A stretch of 64,000 nt of DNA, from NCBI GenBank assembly GCA_002163245.1, contig MAAL01000025.1, forward strand, positions 1-64,000. Direction: 5' to 3'. Below, in pieces: positions 49,080 through 58,706 of this stretch (position 1 is its first letter; each line of letters begins with the position of its first letter). A program made the translations under genes and the position numbers. This DNA is from Gammaproteobacteria bacterium 42_54_T18. GTDB taxonomy: Bacteria; Pseudomonadota; Gammaproteobacteria; Pseudomonadales; Ketobacteraceae. The notes beneath the pieces were generated by a model. That model saw only the letters and a list, made by a program, of their open reading frames with translations, did no database searches and was not told the origin of the DNA.

Positions 49080-49403
49080 ATGAGTGAAAAACTGATGAGC
49101 TTTTCAAATCACATCCTCCAAGTTTTCATAATGTTCCTAGAACAGGATGAAACTTTACTGACAAAACTAAAGCAACATGATTTCATTTGTGATCAACAGC
49201 AATGGCAATTTACACTTCCCCGGCTACACCTCTTTATGCAAACAACTCATAACCCGCTTTTTCTAATTACTTACCAAGATTTTCGAAAACAACTTTTTAA
49301 TAGTGGGATAAACAAGAGCTTACGCACTCACAAAGCAGAAATTGCGATTTTTGACAACCAACAAAATGTCGATGTTAGCACCTATGTTTTAAAGCGCCTT
49401 TAA
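49080..49403 (+). CDS. Hypothetical protein (107 aa)
   Basis: An open frame for a small soluble protein with aromatic and basic residues (FLEQDETLLTKLKQHDFICD, LHLFMQTTHNPLFLITYQDF). No family recognised. The first ATG lies directly against the cbtA terminator, so a later start (49095 or 49131) is possible. It lies between cbtA and the DUF1624-like gene on the same strand. Coding status is likely but not certain. Confidence 0.5.
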   Translation: MSEKLMSFSNHILQVFIMFLEQDETLLTKLKQHDFICDQQQWQFTLPRLHLFMQTTHNPLFLITYQDFRKQLFNSGINKSLRTHKAEIAIFDNQQNVDVSTYVLKRL

Positions 49404-49476
49404 CACAATATTCACCACACCATTGCGTTATGCATGATAGAATCTTTCAAAATAACAAAAATACAGACTACGACCT

Positions 49477-50601
49477 ATGCCTTCAGCCAGCTCTAGAGAC
49501 ATCTCCATTGACATGATCAAAGGCCTTGGTTGCCTTTGTATTATCCTTGCGCATTTGCCTATCTTTACCCTGACCTTACCTCAAAACCTGATCATTCAGC
49601 TCGCAGGACCCGGAACCGTGTTTTTCTTTTCCACTGCCGGCATTACTGCAGCGATACAGGTAAGGCGCTACCCTGCAAAATCACTCATGCTGTATTTTGG
49701 TGTGCTATCTATACTAGGTAGCTGCTGGAATATCATGGTTCATGGCGACATAAAAGCCTTTGCATCCGTTGAAATCTTTCAGATCATCACCTTAGGCTCA
49801 GCACTCATTTGCTGGCTAGAGCGTAACGGCCCCTGCTCTCAGAAAACATTACTACTGCTCAGCTGTATATTTGGTGGGTTCAAATTCCTATCCGACGCAG
49901 TACTTCCTGATTTTGATGGCGGTGGCTGGCTACTCGTCACCAATGATTACATCCCTTATCACGACCCTGACAACCTGGGAAAACGCTCTTTTCCAGGCTT
50001 CCCAATATTCCCTTGGATCAGCGTATTTCCACTAGGTCTATTCAGCTATCGCGCTACCAAGCAGCAAAATGCTTTTGGCATGATATTTATGGTTACCACT
50101 TCCGTTGTCTCTACTTATATGGGCTCTAACCCAATTGAAAAATGGGACACCAGCGTTGCATTTCTAGCGCATTGTTATGCCTACATATTCCTATCGTTTT
50201 GGCTATTTAGTGGAGGAAGAACCGAAACAAACCGCATCGGAGATCTATTTGCATGGACTGGAAAAAACTCCCTAACCTTCTTTTTCTTTCATCCATTAGC
50301 CCTTCTCGGTGGGCTTATCATTTACAACTTCAGCAACTTATATGTAGCATGGTTCTGCGCTGCGATATTGGCTTATTTTGTGACTAAAGGGGCTATTAAG
50401 CTAAAGCCCTGGAAGATATTCTCTTCTGTATGGAGCTGGGTAATCTTAGGCATCATTTTATTCTCAATGCCTATAATGGACACATTGATAGACACGCCAA
50501 CAACGGGTGGAGTGTCTCGATTGGTGGCATTTATCGTCGGTATGATTTTATGTATCAATGTGCCAAAACTCGCTGAATTAACAAAAAAAGCCGCCAGTTA
50601 A
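49477..50601 (+). CDS. Polytopic membrane protein, DUF1624/HGSNAT-like acyltransferase family
   Basis: The 374-residue protein has about ten transmembrane segments. The opening SRDISIDMIKGLGCLCIILAH matches the start of the heparan-alpha-glucosaminide N-acetyltransferase-like (DUF1624) and related acyltransferase-3 families, and later segments FPGFPIFPWISVFPLGLF and GKNSLTFFFFHPL fit the same pattern. Such proteins move acyl groups across or at the inner membrane; the substrate here is unknown. It stands as a single gene and shows no link with the NRPS cluster beyond proximity. Confidence 0.75.
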   Translation: MPSASSRDISIDMIKGLGCLCIILAHLPIFTLTLPQNLIIQLAGPGTVFFFSTAGITAAIQVRRYPAKSLMLYFGVLSILGSCWNIMVHGDIKAFASVEIFQIITLGSALICWLERNGPCSQKTLLLLSCIFGGFKFLSDAVLPDFDGGGWLLVTNDYIPYHDPDNLGKRSFPGFPIFPWISVFPLGLFSYRATKQQNAFGMIFMVTTSVVSTYMGSNPIEKWDTSVAFLAHCYAYIFLSFWLFSGGRTETNRIGDLFAWTGKNSLTFFFFHPLALLGGLIIYNFSNLYVAWFCAAILAYFVTKGAIKLKPWKIFSSVWSWVILGIILFSMPIMDTLIDTPTTGGVSRLVAFIVGMILCINVPKLAELTKKAAS

Positions 50602-50978
50602 CGTCCAAATTGACTGCACTGACTACTCATTCTGGCTGCTCAGCCACACCCATCCAAACCCAAAACTGCTAACCCTATAAACGAAGTGTGTCCTATGGCA
50701 CACTTCTCAATCTTTATGGCATAATTTAACAAAACATTACCAAAGACTTACTAGTCACTATTGTTGATGCTATCAAATTACGTACACTGACTAGAACTTA
50801 CGGGTCTTTTGGGATTGTGTATTCCAAACCGTCAAAAAAACATTAATGCAGAATTTATCGCTTTGGGACGTGTTGGGTTCTCGCTAAAACAATAACTAAC
50901 AATAAAGGGGAATCCGCGTCTTTGCAGCCGAACTTTGGGATCGGCAAGTTACACCGCAAAGGCAAGGAGATAATCTGG
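50602..50978. other. Intergenic region before the FadL-type gene
   Basis: A 377-base stretch without a gene. An 8-base perfect inverted repeat (GAAGTGTG / CACACTTC, 50683-50706) about 80 bases after the DUF1624-like gene is a possible terminator. The rest must contain the promoter of the FadL-type gene; no specific operator recognised. Confidence 0.5.
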
Positions 50979-52703
50979 ATGAATAAAATTTCTAAGCGCT
51001 CAGCGCCTTCTCGCTTACGTCAACTTTCTGCTCTCAGCCTTGCTGTTGGTGCCGTTGTATTTAGCTCTACGGTAAATGCTCAATTAACGCAGAATATCAC
51101 TATTGGTAATCCGAAAGCCTTGGGTTTAGCTCACGCGGTAACTGCTGATCCACCGGGAATTGATTCTATTCACTTTAACCCTGCGGGTTTGGCGAAGATT
51201 AAGGGCCGCCAACGTATGTTAAAAGTGCTGGCAGCTCAAATGACGTTTGAAACTGATTTTGGCGATAGACACCTAGAGGAAGCTCAGACTGGTCTTGGGG
51301 GCAAAACCCTAGAGCAAGCATACTTAGATACATATTGCGGCGGAACAGCGACGGACGACTGTGGCTACCCAGTAGATACGATTGCAAACCAATCATTCTC
51401 TACCTCCAAGCCATTATTAATGCTTCCAGGCTCTGGGATGACCGAAGTTCCTTTCTTGATTGTACCTTTTGGTGGAATTGCTATTGAAGATCCTAACTAT
51501 GGATGGACATTTGCTACCGCAGCATACTCACCTCAGGCAATTGGATACGAAAGAGACGGGGATGCTAACAACGGACAAAATGACTCCTACCAGGGTGAGC
51601 GCGTTGCCATATCAAGGATCACCTATTTTTCACCATCCATTGGGCTTGAAATCAACGATGAATTATCAATAGGTGCGTCCATTGGCTTTTCATGGCAAGG
51701 CTTTGGTATAGAGACAAAGCTTCGCGCACCAGAAACAACACTCGCATACTTAGATGCAACTGTTGATGAAATTCATAACGCAATATCCGACAGTTCATTA
51801 GATTTAGCTGCTATCGGACCCTACGATAATGTAGGTTCACTAACCCTAGAACTTGAAGATGCCCTGTCTTTGACATTTAACTTAGGTTTACTTTGGGAAC
51901 CTACAGAGTGGATTTCTTTTGGTTTGGTATACCAGAGCGAAGGTACATCAGATCTTGAAGGCGATTTCAAGATGGATCACTCCGCCGCATTCACAGAAAT
52001 GACCCAATCACTAGCATCCATTCCCTTACTCAACACCGTTATCGGCGCAGTAGCTGGCGCCCCCCTCAATGGCCAACAACTCGTAGAAGGAACAGCAACG
52101 CTAGAATTAATAAATCCAGCCCACTTCGCGATTGGTACTTCAATAAAGCTATTCCCCAACCTTAAAGTTAACTTTGATATAAAATGGACTGACTATGCAG
52201 CATGGAAAAATTTAGAAATAGAATTTGACAACAACATCGATTTCCTGACAGTTTCAAGCCTTGTATATGGAGCAGGCGGTTCTGGCTTTAATGCCGACGG
52301 CGAAGATAACGCAGACCCAGACAAAATGATCATTCAACGACAATATGAGAGCGTGTGGTCTTGGGCGATTGGCTTTGAATATCAATATAACGACAGGCTA
52401 GTTGTACGCGCCGGATACGAGCCTCGAGGCTCAGCCGTTCCCGATGATAGGGTTGATCTACTTGCTCCTCTAGCAGAAGCTAATCTATATACGTTTGGCT
52501 TAGGTTACCAATGGGATGCATATTCAAGGGTAGACGCATCATTTGGTTACCTTGAATCATCATTCAAATCCCCTGCAGGAGAGTCACAAAATATGAACAG
52601 CACAACACCAGGTCAAGTTGTATACAATCCCTTCGCTTTTTTGGATGTTGAAGCAACTACAACCGCCTACATATTTGCATTTTCATACGAAGAGAAGTTT
52701 TAA
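50979..52703 (+). CDS. FadL/OmpP1/TodX-family outer-membrane hydrophobic-compound transporter
   Basis: A beta-barrel porin that lets fatty acids or hydrocarbons cross the outer membrane. I start at the ATG at 50979, preceded by AAGGAG and followed by a signal peptide (RQLSALSLAVGAVVFSSTVNA-QL). The mature N-terminus carries the family hatch pattern (LAHAVTADPPGIDSIHFNPAGLAKI, corresponding to the NPAG motif of FadL). Alternating beta strands and a final aromatic strand (YIFAFSYEEKF) fit a barrel with a C-terminal Phe. At 574 residues it is longer than E. coli FadL (about 420-450). It faces a MaoC hydratase gene across a shared terminator, which fits lipid uptake and catabolism. Confidence 0.92.
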   Translation: MNKISKRSAPSRLRQLSALSLAVGAVVFSSTVNAQLTQNITIGNPKALGLAHAVTADPPGIDSIHFNPAGLAKIKGRQRMLKVLAAQMTFETDFGDRHLEEAQTGLGGKTLEQAYLDTYCGGTATDDCGYPVDTIANQSFSTSKPLLMLPGSGMTEVPFLIVPFGGIAIEDPNYGWTFATAAYSPQAIGYERDGDANNGQNDSYQGERVAISRITYFSPSIGLEINDELSIGASIGFSWQGFGIETKLRAPETTLAYLDATVDEIHNAISDSSLDLAAIGPYDNVGSLTLELEDALSLTFNLGLLWEPTEWISFGLVYQSEGTSDLEGDFKMDHSAAFTEMTQSLASIPLLNTVIGAVAGAPLNGQQLVEGTATLELINPAHFAIGTSIKLFPNLKVNFDIKWTDYAAWKNLEIEFDNNIDFLTVSSLVYGAGGSGFNADGEDNADPDKMIIQRQYESVWSWAIGFEYQYNDRLVVRAGYEPRGSAVPDDRVDLLAPLAEANLYTFGLGYQWDAYSRVDASFGYLESSFKSPAGESQNMNSTTPGQVVYNPFAFLDVEATTTAYIFAFSYEEKF

Positions 52704-52734
52704 CACTTAGCCAACACTCTCATAACGAAAGTTT

Positions 52735-52763
52735 GTTTTGGGCGGCAAATCGCCGCTCAAAAC
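52735..52763. terminator. Bidirectional terminator between the FadL-type and MaoC genes
   Basis: A 12-base stem (GTTTTGGGCGGC / GCCGCTCAAAAC, one G-U pair) with a 5-base loop lies between two convergent genes and carries T/A runs on both flanks, so it can serve either direction. Confidence 0.8.
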
Positions 52764-52801
52764 TATAATGCTCGAATTCTTTTGTATCGACATTGCAAAA
52801 A

Positions 52802-53263
52802 TCAAACGAAATACATCAACAACCAATCCGCTATCAACGCAGGTTTATCTTCCACTTCTATTTCCACCGATAATTCAACATTAAACAAAAATTGTCCCGG
52901 TTTCTTTTCAGTCATTTCTTTTAATGTAGCCACACAGCGTACTTTTGAATCTACACTTACTGGTGCCAAAAAACGAATTTTATCAAAACCGTAATTCATT
53001 CCCATTTTTAGCCCTTCGGGAACAATCATATCGGCCATCTTGCTTTGAAAATACGGTAAAAGCGATAAGGTTAAAAAACCATGAGCTATAGTTCCGCCAA
53101 AAGGTGTGTGCTTTGCTTTTTCTGGATCTACATGAATAAATTGATGATCTAGAGTAGCATCCGCAAATCGGTTGATTCGATCCTGATCAATTTGAAACCA
53201 TTCAGATTGCCCCAGTGATTGCCCAACATATTCCGCAAGTGTTTCTGCTTTAACCGTTTTCAT
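52802..53263 (-). CDS. MaoC-like hot-dog hydratase, (R)-specific enoyl-CoA hydratase type
   Basis: The 153-residue protein has the single hot-dog fold of MaoC/NodN hydratases. The active-site dyad appears as D39 and H44 (LDHQFIHVDPEKA), with the same spacing as the Asp/His pair of PhaJ, and is followed by FGGTIAHGFLTLSLLP, the conserved central helix. It would hydrate trans-2-enoyl-CoA to (R)-3-hydroxyacyl-CoA. It precedes no gene on its strand; upstream lies a small PHA-system-like gene and an alpha/beta hydrolase, with spacings of 45 and 13 bases, so the three may form one unit linked to PHA or fatty-acid metabolism. Confidence 0.92.
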   Translation of the reverse strand: MKTVKAETLAEYVGQSLGQSEWFQIDQDRINRFADATLDHQFIHVDPEKAKHTPFGGTIAHGFLTLSLLPYFQSKMADMIVPEGLKMGMNYGFDKIRFLAPVSVDSKVRCVATLKEMTEKKPGQFLFNVELSVEIEVEDKPALIADWLLMYFV

Positions 53264-53308
53264 GTATTTCCCCTGTTCACTTAGTAAACGTAATAATAAA
53301 CATTGTCA

Positions 53309-53551
53309 TTAAAATATTTTATCTAGCGCTTTTTCAACAACACCCCACGGTACAATAAATGGTTTCTTCGTTACCGTTAACGTGCATTGATCGCCGGTAA
53401 TTTGATATTTCACATGAAACCCTTTGCCCTTGGCAAAACCATGAGAATTATCACCCTCAAAATGAATATCGTGTTTTTTAGCGGCTTTTTCTAATTTTCC
53501 AATAAGTACTTCTGGGGACTCAGGCAGAGTCCCCGTAATGGATCGTGACAT
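53309..53551 (-). CDS. Small protein, possibly polyhydroxyalkanoic acid system family
   Basis: An 80-residue basic protein (LIGKLEKAAKKHDIHFEGDN, then GFHVKYQITGDQCTLTVTKKPF). The order of a basic helix, a GKGFHVKYQI strand, a second strand and a KPF motif followed by a C-terminal helix resembles the small PHA granule-region family. The likeness is weak and from memory. It lies 13 bases after the alpha/beta hydrolase gene and 45 bases before the MaoC gene, which suits that reading. Confidence 0.6.
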   Translation of the reverse strand: MSRSITGTLPESPEVLIGKLEKAAKKHDIHFEGDNSHGFAKGKGFHVKYQITGDQCTLTVTKKPFIVPWGVVEKALDKIF

Positions 53552-53564
53552 AAGTGCAATTTAC

Positions 53565-54437
53565 CTAATGTGTTAACTCCAGAGAATTAACAAATGTTAC
53601 CACGCTCTCGGTAAAAACGTCATTTTTGTCACCTGCAATCATATGTCCCGCATCCTTGATATCAACATATTGTGCATTAGGTATACGTTCTAAAAACTCT
53701 TTCACCGCATCTTCAGTAACAAGTTCACTCATTTGCCCACGAATAAGCAGCATAGGCTGCTGGATCTTAGAGGCGATGCCATACAACCGATCCGCGTGAC
53801 CATCCATAGTAGGCCGGTTATCGCTACTGAGAAATTTAGGATCCCAGTGCCAACGGTAACGCCCGTCATCGCCTAATCGTAAATTCTTCGCTAAACCGTC
53901 CAATGATTTTGGTTTTTTTCTATGAGGCATATAAAGCGCTATTGCCTCAGAGGCCTCCTCCAAAGTAGCAAAACCTTGCTCCGCTTTTTCACTCATAAAT
54001 CCTAATACTTTAGCCACGCCATCCGGTTGCATTCTTGGTGTGATATCAACCAAAACGATGGCATCAAATATATCAGGGGATACTTCATGGGTTGCAGATA
54101 TCGCACTCAGCCCACCCAAAGAGGCCCCTACTGCTATTGGATTTTTCAGTAATCTTGCAATATTACCGATATCGCTGCCATAGGCCGCCAGCCGGTAATC
54201 ACCCTCAGGGCACCACTGACTATCACCATGCCCTCGGGAATCAAATGCCACCCCATAGAAACCCTTCTCACCCATCACTTTGGCTGCCTGTCCCCAGGCA
54301 TAACGTGTTTGACCACCACCATGAGCAAATAACACCGCTTGATTTACGGGGTCACCGTAACAGTCTGCAAATATATCCAAACCATTGTGACCTTTAAAAC
54401 ATCGGACTTCGTGATTCACCTGAGTATTTTTTACCAT
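53565..54437 (-). CDS. Alpha/beta-fold hydrolase
   Basis: A 290-residue serine hydrolase. The oxyanion region (LFAHGGGQTRYAW) and FDSRGHGDS precede the nucleophile elbow (VGASLGG, Ser106). An Asp-containing strand (PMLLIRGQMSELV) and the catalytic His (DIKDAGHMIAGD, near 268) complete the triad. No signal peptide, so cytoplasmic. The substrate is not evident; esters or thioesters are likely, given the neighbouring MaoC and PHA-like genes with which it appears to share a transcript. Confidence 0.9.
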   Translation of the reverse strand: MVKNTQVNHEVRCFKGHNGLDIFADCYGDPVNQAVLFAHGGGQTRYAWGQAAKVMGEKGFYGVAFDSRGHGDSQWCPEGDYRLAAYGSDIGNIARLLKNPIAVGASLGGLSAISATHEVSPDIFDAIVLVDITPRMQPDGVAKVLGFMSEKAEQGFATLEEASEAIALYMPHRKKPKSLDGLAKNLRLGDDGRYRWHWDPKFLSSDNRPTMDGHADRLYGIASKIQQPMLLIRGQMSELVTEDAVKEFLERIPNAQYVDIKDAGHMIAGDKNDVFTESVVTFVNSLELTH

Positions 54438-54538
54438 ATCGTTAATACGCTCGTTTTAATAATACTTTAATAAAAGCACGGCGTGAACAAGCAGTCACTG
54501 GTGAAAAGTGACATTCTTTGGCATTTGTTGTTTATCCG

Positions 54539-55372
54539 TTAAAGCCCCAACACCCTTTTTGCATTAATACTGGTCTGTTGGATAAATACAGCCGCATCCA
54601 TGCCTCGGATTTCTGCAATCGCCTGTGCAATACGAGGTAAGTTCAAAGGTGTATTACGCTCACCTCGGGCAAATGCTGGCGGAATATCCGGAGCATCGGT
54701 TTCCAACACTAGAGATTCCACCGAGGTCTGGCGAATGATTCGCGCGAGTTTTTTTGCCCTGTCATAGGTTGCTGATCCTCCAATACCCAGCACAAAACCC
54801 AACTCACAATACTGACTCGCCTGCTGCTCACTACCTGAGAACGCATGAACAATCCCCCCCTTTTCCAAACGCTCCCTTCGCAAACATTTTAATACTTCGT
54901 CATGGGCTTTTCGAACATGCAATAACACTGGCAAGTTGTGTTTTTTGGCAACGGATAATTGCATGCTAAATAATGCCAATTGTTTTTGTCGGTTACCCTC
55001 TGGACTATCAATAAAATAGTCTAAACCGATTTCCCCGACGGCAACGAGACGTCCGCCAATCGTTTCTACTGCATCACCCTCTTTTTCGCTATTTTTAACA
55101 CCAATCATACTTCGTACAATCGCCTCATTCAAAGCCACCTCAGCTTCATCGACACTAGCATGCTGATTCATAAAACAAGGGTGCAACCCTAAGGCAAAAT
55201 TTAGTGTGATTAAATTATTTCTCTCACATAAATCAATCACTCGTGGCCAGTCTTTTTGTACTACAGCAGGAACAATAATACTCTCAAAGCCATACCCTTG
55301 TGCTTGTTTGAGTATCAACGCCCTATCATGATCAAAAACAGGGAAATCCAAATGACAGTGGGTATCAATCAT
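54539..55372 (-). CDS. TatD-family metal-dependent hydrolase/DNase
   Basis: A 277-residue TIM-barrel amidohydrolase-type nuclease. Metal ligands are visible in order: H5 and H7 (MIDTHCHLDFP), the Glu of AVGEIGLDYF, His of LLHVRKA, His of VHAFSG and Asp of LETDAPDIPP. The APDIPP motif is typical of TatD. The family acts as 3'-5' exonuclease on DNA and D-tyrosyl-type substrates. Its start overlaps the end of the upstream GNAT gene by 8 bases, so the two are translated from one message. Confidence 0.93.
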   Translation of the reverse strand: MIDTHCHLDFPVFDHDRALILKQAQGYGFESIIVPAVVQKDWPRVIDLCERNNLITLNFALGLHPCFMNQHASVDEAEVALNEAIVRSMIGVKNSEKEGDAVETIGGRLVAVGEIGLDYFIDSPEGNRQKQLALFSMQLSVAKKHNLPVLLHVRKAHDEVLKCLRRERLEKGGIVHAFSGSEQQASQYCELGFVLGIGGSATYDRAKKLARIIRQTSVESLVLETDAPDIPPAFARGERNTPLNLPRIAQAIAEIRGMDAAVFIQQTSINAKRVLGL

Positions 55373-56582
55373 CGTCTGAACTCTTTTTTATCACCGGTTT
55401 TATACACTCAGCTTTAAAGGGTAATAATTCTTTACACTGTTGAATATACTGTTGAGAACCTTCACGTTCCTGTAGTAAAAAGTCGTCTATTGCTGCTTTG
55501 AATTGTGGATGCGCTATCCAATGATTTGACCAGGTTTCTATCGGCGTAAAGCCTCGGGATATCTTATGCTCTCCTTGCGCACCAGGATCAAATCGTGACA
55601 GCCCTTGTTCTATACAATATTCTATTCCCTGATAATAACAGGTTTCAAAGTGCAAAAAATCCAACTCTTTTTCACACCCCCAATACCGACCATATAATGT
55701 ATCACTATCCTTAAAATTTAGTGCGGCAGCAATGGGCCTTTCATTTTCGTATGCCACCATCATAACTAATTGGTGAGGCATTTCTTTGGCGACCGCCTTA
55801 AAGAAAGCTTGGTTAAGATAACCACCATGGCCACTACGTTTAAGGTACGTCCTCTGATAGAAATGGAAAAAATGTTCCCACAAGGTATCATCGATATCCT
55901 CGCCCTCGTGCACCTTGATCGTTAAATTATGTTGTTCTACCTTTTTTCGTTCTTTTCGAACATTTTTACGCTTACGCGATGCAAAGGTTCCAAGAAAATC
56001 ATCAAAACTCTCGTAACCTTGGTTAAACCAATGAAACTGAGTTCCAACTCGACTGCTCAACCCACTTTCTTGTAATTGACAATGAAATTTTTGCTGGGGA
56101 AACAACACATGAATCGACGAAAGGCGTAACTGCTCAGCACAGGAAAGAAGGCTTTTCATTACCAATGACGATATTTCGGCTTCGGCTTCTCCCTGCTTTA
56201 CACAAAGCCGCGGTCCTGCAGAGGGTGTGTAGGGAATGCAGCTCAATAATTTAGGATAATACTCTACGCCATGCCGTTCATAGGCCTCAGCCCAGGACCA
56301 ATCAAATACGTATTCTCCGTACGAGTGGAACTTAAGGTAAAGCGGTAAAAATGCCACCAACTCTCCTTGTGAATACACAGTGAGGTGATGCGGCTGCCAA
56401 CCCGTTTTACGGGTTGTTACTCCCGTTACCTCTAATGCCCTCAAAAAGCCATATTGTACAAAGGGATACTGTATTTGCTTTTCAGAACCCACTTTCGCCA
56501 CAGCAGACCACTGCTTTACATCGACATCGGTTATCGAGTCGATAAACCTAACTTTATATTGCTCATCACTAGTTGCTGACAA
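55365..56582 (-). CDS. FemAB-like GNAT-fold protein (COG3146/PF04339 type)
   Basis: A 405-residue protein of the family often labelled peptidoglycan-related N-acetyltransferase. Key segments are PLYLKFHSYGEYVFDWSWAE, GPRLCVKQ, FLGTFASRKRKNVRKERKKV and DTLYGRYWGCEKELDFLHFE with YYQGIEYCIEQGLSRFDPGA, which match the two-lobed FemAB/GNAT architecture. The reaction is not established for the family. It overlaps the TatD gene and is the first gene of that pair. Confidence 0.88.
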   Translation of the reverse strand: MSATSDEQYKVRFIDSITDVDVKQWSAVAKVGSEKQIQYPFVQYGFLRALEVTGVTTRKTGWQPHHLTVYSQGELVAFLPLYLKFHSYGEYVFDWSWAEAYERHGVEYYPKLLSCIPYTPSAGPRLCVKQGEAEAEISSLVMKSLLSCAEQLRLSSIHVLFPQQKFHCQLQESGLSSRVGTQFHWFNQGYESFDDFLGTFASRKRKNVRKERKKVEQHNLTIKVHEGEDIDDTLWEHFFHFYQRTYLKRSGHGGYLNQAFFKAVAKEMPHQLVMMVAYENERPIAAALNFKDSDTLYGRYWGCEKELDFLHFETCYYQGIEYCIEQGLSRFDPGAQGEHKISRGFTPIETWSNHWIAHPQFKAAIDDFLLQEREGSQQYIQQCKELLPFKAECIKPVIKKSSDDD

Positions 56583-56854
56583 TCGTTAATCCTATGTTTT
56601 GACTGAATGTGCCGCGGGTTATTCACTTATTTCTAAGAATTATGTATGCCTTCTAACAAACCAACAAGTATCTTTTATCTACGTGAATAGATAGCTAACG
56701 TGGTTCTACAGCCAGTTAACACAGAAAATATTTTCTTAATGTTAACTGATAACCTTGACAGCTTAGTTTAATTGACACGCAACGCTCTTTTCACTGGTAA
56801 TGGTTTGATGTACCATTCTCGAAAATTTTATTCACCTTCAATAATAAGAATATT

Positions 56855-57169
56855 ATGGCCCTAACCAGCACATCAAACACCCTGTTTTTAAATGCCCTCA
56901 AGGATGTTGCTCAACGTTTTCCACGGTATTTTTTCTTTGTGGGGCCTCTTGATGCCATTACTGACAGGTGGGATATCCAGCCCAACTACACCCAACTAGA
57001 GCGCCTATTATTAGAAGAAGAAGCACCCAAACATTTTATCTTTAATGTGTGGTCATTCTTTGCACCTATTGGCTTTGAGAAAAATAGCTTAGCTGAAATG
57101 ATCCGCCCCCTAGATGCCTGGCAGAAATCCATCATTTGCCAATTAATCACCAATGACAATGTCACCTAG
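56855..57169 (+). CDS. Hypothetical protein (104 aa)
   Basis: A single small gene for a soluble protein (LNALKDVAQRFPRYFFFVGP, RLLLEEEAPKHFIFNVWSFF, IRPLDAWQKSIICQL). I recognise no family. It lies alone between the divergent GNAT gene and the convergent SpmA-SpmB-like gene. The ribosome site is weak. The amphipathic pattern and the lack of shadowing on the other strand favour a real gene. Confidence 0.55.
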   Translation: MALTSTSNTLFLNALKDVAQRFPRYFFFVGPLDAITDRWDIQPNYTQLERLLLEEEAPKHFIFNVWSFFAPIGFEKNSLAEMIRPLDAWQKSIICQLITNDNVT

Positions 57170-57252
57170 GCGATCAATAGCCCCATAAGCAGGGTAAATA
57201 TAAACAAAAACGATCTTTCTTATTCAAGTAAGGGTGGATCTAAATCTACTTG

Positions 57253-58482
57253 TTATCCAAAAAACCAGTAACAAATACCTATCGCGGCAGTGATTCCTGC
57301 GCCATCAGCAATAAGCCCACACACCAATGCATGACGTATCCTGACGATACCAACCGAACCAAAGTAAACAGCAAGCACATAAAACGTTGTTTCAGTACTG
57401 CCTTGCATTACCGACGCTAATCGCCCTTGAAATGAGTCAACACCATGGTGGTTCATTACCTCTAACATCATCGCTCTTGCTCCACTACCACTTAATGGCT
57501 TCATAAACGCCACCGGTAACGCGTCAACAAACAAGGTATTTAACCCCAACAATGTGATTAGCATACCCACTCCCGTAAGCAATATATCCATTGCACCACT
57601 GGCACGAAATACACCAATCGCCACCAACATAGCCACAAGATAAGGAATTAACCTCACACCGGTTTCAAAACCTTCTTTTGCCCCTTCAACAAACAACTCG
57701 TAAACCGGTAACTTCTTAATAAGACCGGCCACCAAAAACGTACCTATGATAGTCAGCAACACCATACTGGCGGCCCACTGAGAGTACTGTGATAATTGAT
57801 CTGCTTGTAACGATGTTAACCACAATACAAAACCCGACATAAGGGCGACAAACCCGCCAAGGTATGCCAATACAACAGTATTAAACAAAGGTAACTTTTG
57901 CACCCACGCAACGGCCATTAACCCAACCAATGTGGATGCTGTTGTTGCTAGCAAAATCGGTAAAAACACATCAGCAGGTTCCGCAGCACCTAACTGCGCT
58001 CGGTACATGAATATCGTTACCGGCAACAAGGTAACAGATGACGTGTTGAGCACTAAAAATAGGATCTGAGCATTACTCGCCGTTTTCTTATCAGGATTTA
58101 CATCCTGAAGGTCCTTCATGGCTTTTAAGCCCATAGGGGTTGCTGCGTTATCCAAACCCAACATGTTCGCCGCCATGTTCATGGTGATGCTGCCTAGTGC
58201 CGGGTGGTCTTTGGGCACTTCAGGCATTAAACGAGAAAACAAAGGGGTTAAGAAACGGCTTAACAACAGCACCAAATGGCTTTTCTCTGCGATTCTAAAA
58301 AAGCCCAACCAAAGGCTAAGTATCCCCACTAGCCCTATCGCTATCTCAACAGAGAGTTTAGCCATATCAAAGGTCGCTTTGACCATCAATTCAAAAACAT
58401 CCGTTTGGCCCAAGCCAAAAAATTGGTAAACGCCAGACGCCATCGCCAGTATAAAAAATGCAGCCCAAATGTGATTTAGCAC
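57253..58482 (-). CDS. SpmA-SpmB fusion, nucleoside-recognition (Gate) domain membrane protein
   Basis: This 409-residue polytopic protein joins two halves that in Bacillus are separate. The first half (MNMAANMLGLDNAATPMGLKAM; ILFLVLNTSSVTLLP) is SpmA-like. The second (VYELFVEGAKEGFETGVRLI; LPVAFMKPLSGSGARAMM; STETTFYVLAVYFGSVGI) is SpmB-like. Both carry Gate domains of the nucleoside transporter type. The name comes from spore maturation in Firmicutes; in non-spore-forming proteobacteria the role is unknown but transport is likely. It is divergent from the lipoprotein gene. Confidence 0.92.
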   Translation of the reverse strand: MLNHIWAAFFILAMASGVYQFFGLGQTDVFELMVKATFDMAKLSVEIAIGLVGILSLWLGFFRIAEKSHLVLLLSRFLTPLFSRLMPEVPKDHPALGSITMNMAANMLGLDNAATPMGLKAMKDLQDVNPDKKTASNAQILFLVLNTSSVTLLPVTIFMYRAQLGAAEPADVFLPILLATTASTLVGLMAVAWVQKLPLFNTVVLAYLGGFVALMSGFVLWLTSLQADQLSQYSQWAASMVLLTIIGTFLVAGLIKKLPVYELFVEGAKEGFETGVRLIPYLVAMLVAIGVFRASGAMDILLTGVGMLITLLGLNTLFVDALPVAFMKPLSGSGARAMMLEVMNHHGVDSFQGRLASVMQGSTETTFYVLAVYFGSVGIVRIRHALVCGLIADGAGITAAIGICYWFFG

Positions 58483-58706
58483 GTATCCCTCGTTAACAGT
58501 CGTAAGTAGAAAAAATATCTTACTACAAGGGTTCTTCCCCTCCTTCTAATTTTGAATCGAAATAGGTTAATTTTTCCCAATAATTCAATTATTTACCCAT
58601 TCCTGCTCAAAATACCTGACCCAATAAGACCCTTGTCGACAGAAGTACGAGCGTGCTATTTTCGTTAGTGAACATAATCTAACAATAATAACGATGGCAG
58701 AGTCCT